NCBI GenBank assembly: GCA_030673275.1
Contig: DAOVJL010000017.1
Coordinates: 1-10,875, forward strand
DNA: 10,875 nt
Source of the DNA: Sulfurimonas sp.
Lineage (GTDB): Bacteria; Campylobacterota; Campylobacteria; Campylobacterales; Sulfurimonadaceae
Direction: 5' to 3'
Positions 7,131 to 10,875 of this stretch are shown piece by piece. A program made the position numbers and the translations under genes. Positions within the stretch are counted from its first letter, which is position 1, and each line of letters opens with the position of its first letter. The notes beneath the pieces are model-generated. The model had not been told where the DNA came from. It saw only the letters and a program-made list of their open reading frames with translations, and made no database searches.

Positions 7131-7403
7131 TTATTTTTTAAAGCTTAACTTCATCCTTGAAATTCTATCTTGTATTTCGTCTTTAAACTTTTCAAAATAA
7201 TAGTTTAATTTATCCTCTGTTGATTCTGTTACTTTAAAGCAATTCCCATCATTTAATTCATTCTCTAATATTGCTAAAATATTACTTGCTCTACCCAGTA
7301 AAAATGAGCTCACTATAACATCTTCATATTTTTCAAAAATATATTTTGGTGTTTTTTCATGTATAGCCGATGCAGTATGTACTATTGGTGGTTTAATGCC
7401 CAT
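7131..7403 (-). CDS. Hypothetical 90-aa protein, candidate moron
   Basis: I do not recognise this protein. It is soluble, mixed in charge and mostly helical by eye. It starts MGIKPPIVHTASAIHEKTPKY, continues with FEKYEDVIVSSFLLGRASNILAILENELN (about residues 23-51), and ends with a charged helix, DKLNYYFEKFKDEIQDRISRMKLSFKK. It has no signal peptide, membrane segment or obvious catalytic motif. The start is supported by AAGG 6 nt before the ATG. In lambda nothing lies between A and W, so this gene is extra. It has its own predicted promoter upstream and another promoter directly after its stop. That isolated setting is typical of morons, which often serve the lysogen (for example phage exclusion or host fitness); for this protein that is only inference. 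Confidence 0.75.
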   Translation of the reverse strand: MGIKPPIVHTASAIHEKTPKYIFEKYEDVIVSSFLLGRASNILAILENELNDGNCFKVTESTEDKLNYYFEKFKDEIQDRISRMKLSFKK

Positions 7404-7426
7404 TTTAGACCTTTTAAATAAAAAAT

Positions 7427-7459
7427 GTGATTCCGTAAATGAGGGTATAGTGTTTTAAT
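7427..7459 (-). other. Shared leader element, copy 2 (upstream of 90-aa gene)
   Basis: On the minus strand ATTAAAACACT (7459-7449) and ACGGAATCAC (7436-7427) are separated by 12 nt. They lie 15 nt downstream of TATAAT. The first word is identical to copy 1 and the second differs in one base. ATAGT and ACTAT flank ATTAAAAC, giving a 5-bp stem that includes the end of the first word. Here the second word lies 23 nt before the start codon, so it cannot simply be a ribosome binding site. Confidence 0.6.
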
Positions 7460-7474
7460 ACTATGTAGACTTGC

Positions 7475-7483
7475 ATTATATCA
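7475..7483 (-). promoter_or_regulatory. Extended -10 promoter overlapping the terminase stop codon
   Basis: On the minus strand TGATATAAT (7483-7475) is a perfect extended -10 (TGnTATAAT). Its TGA is also the terminase stop. No convincing -35 is visible, which fits promoters of Campylobacterota, where an extended -10 preceded by A/T-rich sequence is usual. Transcription would begin near 7468 and read the 90-aa gene with a leader of about 65 nt. Confidence 0.6.
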
Positions 7484-9385
7484 CTCTTTTATAGATAAAT
7501 CAAATCCAGATATCTGAGCTTGTATTAATCGTACTGCTGCCAATTGATAAACACATAAATCCAAAGCCTCATTACGGTCTCTAGTCTTCACATAAGTCTG
7601 CTCTATAAAACCTCTTTTATTCTTTTTAAATATTTTCTTTTCTCCAGTTAATTGAGCGAACCACTCATCATCAAAAGAGCTATTATGATGAATAAATCCA
7701 TCTTCATTTTTTCCAAATAACAATCTTTCAAAAACCATATCTTTAGCTTTAGATGTCGCAACCCACATAATAAGTGAATCATCTACAGTTGATTTTTTAA
7801 TCATTGATATAGGTCTCGCATCATTCTCTTTTTGCTCTCTAGAATCTCCTTTTAGCATTATGAACTTACTACTATTTTTCTTCACAAACTTCTTCACATG
7901 GTCGGTACGGTGACCAGCCATATCTATAAAAGATTTATATATTTTAACTTCTTTGCCACTCTCTGTATGAAGTGCTGTATCGTGAACCGCTAAAAGATTA
8001 TCCCATACGAATTGATTTATGGGGTCGCCCATAATTTTACCAGCTTTTATATTGTGGCTAGTTTCTCCATCACTCCAAGCTGTTATTAAATACTCTAATC
8101 TATCATCTTGAGTATCAATAGTCATTAGAACTATTTTTGCACTATCTGGAACGCTATCATAAAACTCTATATTTTCCATTAGCTTATTAGATTCTAGTTT
8201 AACCGTTTTCTCTTCAAAAGTTTCGCCAAGCCAAGTATTTTTAAATGACTTCATTTTCTCAACGCTTCCAAGTGCATTAACAAAAGCCTCAGCTATCTTA
8301 ATCCATGTAGTGTTCGGCTGAAAAGAGTAACCAGCCCATATATGATAACCTCTTTTTTTTCTGCCACTTCGATTATATTCCGCTGTTAAATCACAATGCT
8401 TACATAGTGCTTCACCGTTTTTATCATCATCTTTATCGTCTTCATTGTAATACCAGTTTCGATTGTCTTTAGGTTTTTGCCATTCATCACAACAATAAAA
8501 CTCTTTAGTTTGAAGCCATCTGCCCTTGTTATCCATTTTTCTTTTATTTTTGTGTTCGATAAGTTCTTCACATTTTATGCATTTAAATCTTGCTTTGTCG
8601 ACATACCAATGCTTTACCCCATCTCTATATTCTTGGGGAATGATTAGATTTGGAAATTGTAGTATCTGTAAGTAGTTACAATGAGGGCATGGAAGATATC
8701 TGTATCTCTTATCAGTTTCGTTAAATTTATCTTCTGTTTTTGAATGGTACTTTATACGAGGGGTTGAGCCTATAATTACTTTACCGTTCCAATAACTCTC
8801 AATCCTCTTTACACCTAAAGTATATGGGTCTCCCTCATTATCTACATCATCTGGGAATCTGTCGTATTCGTCAAATATAACATCACGAGCGGTAGCACTT
8901 GCATAGTTTGAAACCGCTTTACCACCACGAGAAGAAATATATCCACCGAAAAAAGCTTTTTTATTTAGAGTATCATCTTCCCTAGTCTTTATAATCTTTT
9001 CACCAACTATCGGCATGTCTCTTATGAGCGGTTTTAATTCATCTTTTGACCAATCATTCGCTTTACCATCGTTTGGTTGAAATACGAGTATTGTAGCTGG
9101 GTCTTCAGCTATATTATACGCTACTTTAAAGTTGACTAGCTTCGTATATCCTACACGAGTAGACTTCATCCACACTATAAGTTCTATATCATCATCACTC
9201 ATAGCTTTAAGAGGTTCTTCTTGATATGCGAATGGAACAAAGCGACCTGTAATAGCTGAACTCTCTGGACTTAAAAAACCGTATTTTTTCGCAAACTCTA
9301 AAGCGTTTGTTTTTGGTTTAGGTTTTAGCTTTTCAAATATTTCACTTACTACTGATTGCTGTTTTTTTGTTAGATTTTTGCTCAA
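7481..9385 (-). CDS. Terminase large subunit, lambda GpA-like
   Basis: This 634-aa packaging motor and nuclease (lambda gpA is 641 aa) cuts concatemeric DNA and pumps it through the portal. Motifs in order are: Gln motif FAYQEEPLKAM (52-62); deviant Walker A KSTRVGYTK (74-82), close to lambda's KSARVGYSK; Walker B DVIFDE (168-173); coupling motif GSTP (206-209); zinc-ribbon pairs C233/C236 and C269/C272; nuclease acids D424 in TIDTQDD, D488 in IDMAGHRTD, and D609 in RNEALDL. Between GRW (288-290) and GYHIWAGYS (346-354) is a segment with C298, C299, C328, C331 and a very acidic loop, longer than I expect for the family. The start is TTG at 9385-9383, after GGGGG, and an in-frame TAG lies two codons upstream. 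The N-terminus aligns in layout with the lambda start, so the gene appears complete. Confidence 0.95.
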   Translation of the reverse strand: MSKNLTKKQQSVVSEIFEKLKPKPKTNALEFAKKYGFLSPESSAITGRFVPFAYQEEPLKAMSDDDIELIVWMKSTRVGYTKLVNFKVAYNIAEDPATILVFQPNDGKANDWSKDELKPLIRDMPIVGEKIIKTREDDTLNKKAFFGGYISSRGGKAVSNYASATARDVIFDEYDRFPDDVDNEGDPYTLGVKRIESYWNGKVIIGSTPRIKYHSKTEDKFNETDKRYRYLPCPHCNYLQILQFPNLIIPQEYRDGVKHWYVDKARFKCIKCEELIEHKNKRKMDNKGRWLQTKEFYCCDEWQKPKDNRNWYYNEDDKDDDKNGEALCKHCDLTAEYNRSGRKKRGYHIWAGYSFQPNTTWIKIAEAFVNALGSVEKMKSFKNTWLGETFEEKTVKLESNKLMENIEFYDSVPDSAKIVLMTIDTQDDRLEYLITAWSDGETSHNIKAGKIMGDPINQFVWDNLLAVHDTALHTESGKEVKIYKSFIDMAGHRTDHVKKFVKKNSSKFIMLKGDSREQKENDARPISMIKKSTVDDSLIMWVATSKAKDMVFERLLFGKNEDGFIHHNSSFDDEWFAQLTGEKKIFKKNKRGFIEQTYVKTRDRNEALDLCVYQLAAVRLIQAQISGFDLSIKE

Positions 9386-9388
9386 AGT

Positions 9389-9550
9389 CTAACCCCCAAT
9401 AAATAGGGCTTTAAATGACTTCATACCCCTTAGTGAAACACTCTTAAAATCTCTTAATATTTCACGGAGACGCATATCTCCAAGAATGTCTCGTCTTGTT
9501 GCTGTTAGTTTTATTGATGAAGTAGTTGGTGTTTTTGGTTTTATAGCCAT
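9389..9550 (-). CDS. Hypothetical 53-aa protein just before the large terminase
   Basis: This small ORF fills the gap between the 80-aa gene and the large terminase. The product starts MAIKPKTPTTSSIKLTATRR, has a basic middle (RRDILGDMRLREILRDFKS), and ends SFKALFIGG. It is basic and probably helical from residue 19 on, and I recognise no family. The ATG lies 2 nt after the upstream stop without a clear Shine-Dalgarno, suggesting coupled translation. The ORF is in the same frame as the terminase: its TAG stop (9391-9389), one ACT codon, then the terminase TTG. Its final Gly-Gly codons supply the G-run that serves as Shine-Dalgarno for the terminase. It could instead be a broken 5' extension of the terminase, but that protein already has a full N-terminus. 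Confidence 0.55.
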   Translation of the reverse strand: MAIKPKTPTTSSIKLTATRRDILGDMRLREILRDFKSVSLRGMKSFKALFIGG

Positions 9551-9552
9551 TA

Positions 9553-9795
9553 TTATTCACACAAAACTTTATTCATGTTTTTATACTTTTCTGTTTTCAT
9601 CCATCTATCCATATGCTTATAGCTCATTGGCTCGTCTAATTCAAATGGCATATCCCATGTATAATTTATGGCTGGACTAAAATCTTTTATATTTCTATAT
9701 ATCTCTCTGTGCTTCTTCCACCAATACCCATATCGTTTTCCATATCGAACTATCTCATGCTTTCTTTTCATTGGATTAAATATTTTTTTATCCAT
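9553..9795 (-). CDS. Hypothetical 80-aa protein rich in Lys, Tyr and Trp
   Basis: I do not recognise this protein. It is strongly basic, with many aromatic residues: KRKHEIVRYGKRYGYWWKKHREIYRN (about residues 11-36), then WDMPFELDEPMSYKHMDRWMKTEKY (about 47-71). It has no membrane segment or signal peptide. The aromatic/basic mix could suit nucleic-acid or protein binding, but no motif confirms that. The ATG overlaps the stop of the small membrane protein gene as TAATG, with a weak GAAGAG upstream, so expression is probably coupled. It lies in the packaging operon between small and large terminase genes, where lambda has no gene. Confidence 0.65.
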   Translation of the reverse strand: MDKKIFNPMKRKHEIVRYGKRYGYWWKKHREIYRNIKDFSPAINYTWDMPFELDEPMSYKHMDRWMKTEKYKNMNKVLCE

Positions 9796-9980
9796 TACTC
9801 TTCTTTATTAAATAATTTTTCAACTCTTGTCATAATATCTATTTTTGCAGAAATCACAAATAAGAATATTCCCCATGAAACCTGCCAACTTGTATTAGCT
9901 ATTATTAATGCACTTCCTATTATAAACATGATCCATGATATAATCTCTCTTATCAAATATATTCTTTCGTTATCTTTCAT
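9795..9980 (-). CDS. Small two-helix membrane protein, possibly holin-like
   Basis: The protein is 61 aa. After a charged start (MKDNERIYLIRE) come two hydrophobic stretches: about residues 13-29 (IISWIMFIIGSALIIAN) and about 32-46 (WQVSWGIFLFVISAK), separated by a very short turn. A charged tail follows (DIMTRVEKLFNKEE). The layout is a hairpin with both ends on the same side of the inner membrane. Small two-helix proteins with charged tails in phage genomes are often holins or holin partners, but no lysis enzyme is visible in the window, so this is only a suggestion. An AAGGG Shine-Dalgarno lies 5 nt before the ATG, and the gene follows the small terminase after 9 nt. Confidence 0.65.
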   Translation of the reverse strand: MKDNERIYLIREIISWIMFIIGSALIIANTSWQVSWGIFLFVISAKIDIMTRVEKLFNKEE

Positions 9981-9989
9981 ATCATCCCT

Positions 9990-10703
9990 TTAATCAAATT
10001 GTTTTCCTATATTCTGTAAATCTTCAAGTATCTTATTGATATCATCCGTTACAAAATCTTTTATCTGTTTTTGTTCTAGACCCTCTAAGCTCACAGCGTA
10101 GTTATTTGGCAAATTTATCAAAGAGTTTCTAATCATACTCATAGCGAATGATAATATCTTTACTACCTCATCACGCTCAAAAAGATTATCTTCTAATTTA
10201 CGGTTCTTAATCTCTTCATTTTTTGCAGTGAAATATTCTCTCAATACTCCAGCTTTTTGTCTTAGGATATCAAGCTTCAATCTGTTTTGTGTGCTGTTCC
10301 CACCTTTTACAGATTCTAATATTTGTTCTAATAATTCATTTGCTTCACTTTCTACATCTTGATTTTCATCTTCATCTTTTGGCTTTAAATTATCAATCTC
10401 TTTTTGTATATTCTCTTTACCTGTTATGATAGTCCAGTTCTCATCGCTTTTTGGAGTTTCTTTTCTTGTGGATGTCTTTTTTTTAATCTTTATATCTGTT
10501 TGAAGTTCTGATTGTCTGCTTTTATGTGGATCAATTGGGTCTTTGCCTAGAAAGTGGCATGATTTTTGATAGTAAAACTTCTTTCCAAACATACATTTGG
10601 CATCTTTAAACTTTAATCTTCTACTATTTATGTATTGTGGAGTTATTCCCAGTCTTCTAGCTAGTTCTGATGCTGTTATTAACTCATCTTTTTTATCGCT
10701 CAT
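9990..10703 (-). CDS. Terminase small subunit, Nu1-like
   Basis: This 237-aa protein should recognise the phage packaging site and bring in the large subunit. Residues 9-29 (ITASELARRLGITPQYINSRR) form a clear winged-helix/HTH start like that of Nu1. Residues 55-130 are a charged, low-complexity linker ending in an acidic stretch (KPKDEDENQDVESE). Residues 137-235 resemble the conserved Nu1-family C-terminal half: RLKLDILRQKAGVLREYF, ERDEVVKILSFAMSMIRNSLINLPNNYA and a final helix, DDINKILEDLQNIG. Lambda Nu1 is 181 aa, so this one has a longer linker. It is first in the packaging block, as in lambda. The start ATG has no good Shine-Dalgarno (TTTCGGG directly before it), so initiation may be weak or regulated. 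Confidence 0.85.
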   Translation of the reverse strand: MSDKKDELITASELARRLGITPQYINSRRLKFKDAKCMFGKKFYYQKSCHFLGKDPIDPHKSRQSELQTDIKIKKKTSTRKETPKSDENWTIITGKENIQKEIDNLKPKDEDENQDVESEANELLEQILESVKGGNSTQNRLKLDILRQKAGVLREYFTAKNEEIKNRKLEDNLFERDEVVKILSFAMSMIRNSLINLPNNYAVSLEGLEQKQIKDFVTDDINKILEDLQNIGKQFD

Positions 10704-10739
10704 CCCGAAAGTTTAACATAAAATTACAACCTTTTTATC

Positions 10740-10769
10740 TAGTTGCATTTTTAGTTGTTTTTTTAGTTG
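10740..10769. repeat. Three TAGTTG repeats with 12-bp period
   Basis: AGTTG, preceded by T, occurs at 10741, 10753 and 10765, exactly 12 bp apart, separated by CATTTTT and TTTTTTT. Related words lie on the opposite strand: GGTTGT at 10731-10726 and GGTTGC at 10865-10860. The array is 38 bp or more upstream of the small terminase start. Regular spacing suggests binding sites for a DNA-binding protein, but 12 bp is not a full helical turn. Confidence 0.6.
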
Positions 10770-10864
10770 CAAAAAATTAAATATTTACTATACATTAAAT
10801 AGGTTTTAAAAAAGAATGATTAAACTTTTAAAAAACTATTCACATTTCTGTATATTTTTGCAAC
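10766..10864. repeat. 10-bp inverted repeat GTTGCAAAAA / TTTTTGCAAC
   Basis: GTTGCAAAAA (10766-10775) and its perfect complement TTTTTGCAAC (10855-10864) flank 79 bp of very AT-rich DNA. The left arm overlaps the third TAGTTG repeat. With such spacing it is more likely a pair of oppositely oriented protein sites than a hairpin. Half of each arm is an A/T run, so part of the match is expected by chance. Confidence 0.6.
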
Positions 10865-10875
10865 CTAATTTGAAA

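Larger units (their letters stand above)
10704..10875. other. AT-rich leader upstream of the terminase genes
   Basis: I see no gene in these 172 bases on either strand. The stretch holds several RGTTGY boxes (listed separately) and runs of A and T. A poor -10 candidate on the minus strand, TATAGT at 10792-10787, has no matching -35. Phages with Nu1/GpA terminases usually carry the packaging site near here. No GC-rich dyad resembling a cos cleavage site is visible, so the site may lie further right or inside the small terminase gene. Confidence 0.4.

Noticed and set aside
8386..8571. Minus-strand 61-aa ORF inside the terminase gene
   Set aside because: It lies wholly within the GpA-like gene in another frame, over its cysteine-rich region, and shows no Shine-Dalgarno or family pattern.
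9389..9391. Amber codon reassignment in this phage
   Set aside because: Only one TAG interrupts a possible longer reading, another gene here stops at TAG, and all other genes are intact with the standard code.
8238..9425. Shared words encoding MKSFK in the 53-aa ORF (near 9410-9424) and the terminase (near 8240-8254)
   Set aside because: The match is about 15 bp of AT-rich sequence with no extension on either side, most likely chance.
9486..9993. Plus-strand ORFs at 9486-9680 and 9709-9993
   Set aside because: They are antisense to a run of coupled minus-strand genes. The hydrophobic look of the second comes from the complement of AT-rich coding DNA.
10704..10875. A cos cleavage site
   Set aside because: No GC-rich dyad or other cosN-like symmetry is visible; the region is almost all A and T. 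I kept only the repeat boxes.
1..10875. tRNA, rRNA, CRISPR array, insertion sequence or integrase
   Set aside because: No cloverleaf-like segment, spaced repeat array, transposase or recombinase motif was found by reading. The window is filled with structural genes.

Overview
The window is an AT-rich block of phage or prophage structural genes. Every gene I can support lies on the minus strand, so transcription runs from high to low coordinates. Gene order and protein motifs identify a tailed phage with a contractile tail (myovirus). The likely host is a low-GC, lysine-rich bacterium. The phage families and an extended -10 promoter with no clear -35 fit Campylobacterota (Sulfurimonas/Arcobacter-like), but nothing in the window proves the host.

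Region by region, in the direction of transcription:
- 10875-10704 is an AT-rich, gene-free leader with a cluster of GTTGC/GTTGT boxes. It precedes the packaging genes and may hold operator or terminase-binding sites.
- 10703-7481 is the packaging block: a Nu1-like small terminase, a small two-helix membrane protein, an 80-aa unknown, a 53-aa unknown, and a lambda GpA-like large terminase that starts at TTG.
- 7480-7048 holds one 90-aa unknown gene between two promoter-bearing gaps. The two gaps share the same leader elements, so the gene looks like a moron (an autonomous added gene).
- 7047-2231 is the head block in lambda-like order: gpW-like connector, gpB-like portal, maturation protease plus scaffold, gpD-like decoration protein, gpE-like major capsid protein, a coiled-coil protein in the gpFI position, and a gpFII-like head-tail connector. 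The protease is of HK97 (U35) type, not the ClpP/S49-like gpC type usual in lambda.
- 2227-1 is the start of a Mu-like tail block: gp37/gpU-like tail terminator, DUF2635 (Mu gp38-like), tail sheath (Mu gpL-like), and the first 13 codons of the next gene, probably the tail tube (Mu gpM).

The terminases cut and pump DNA through the portal into a procapsid made of capsid protein, scaffold and protease. Decoration protein stabilises the expanded shell, connectors close the portal, and the sheathed tail attaches there. Genes are tightly packed: several neighbours overlap as TAATG or ATGA, which suggests translational coupling. The only sizeable gaps are those flanking the 90-aa gene and the leader at the right edge.

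The most notable observations are the lambda-head/HK97-protease/Mu-tail mosaic, a two-part sequence element shared by both internal promoters, a probable nested scaffold start inside the protease gene, an extra cysteine-bearing insertion in the terminase, and a 53-aa ORF that is in frame with the terminase and separated from it by one amber codon.
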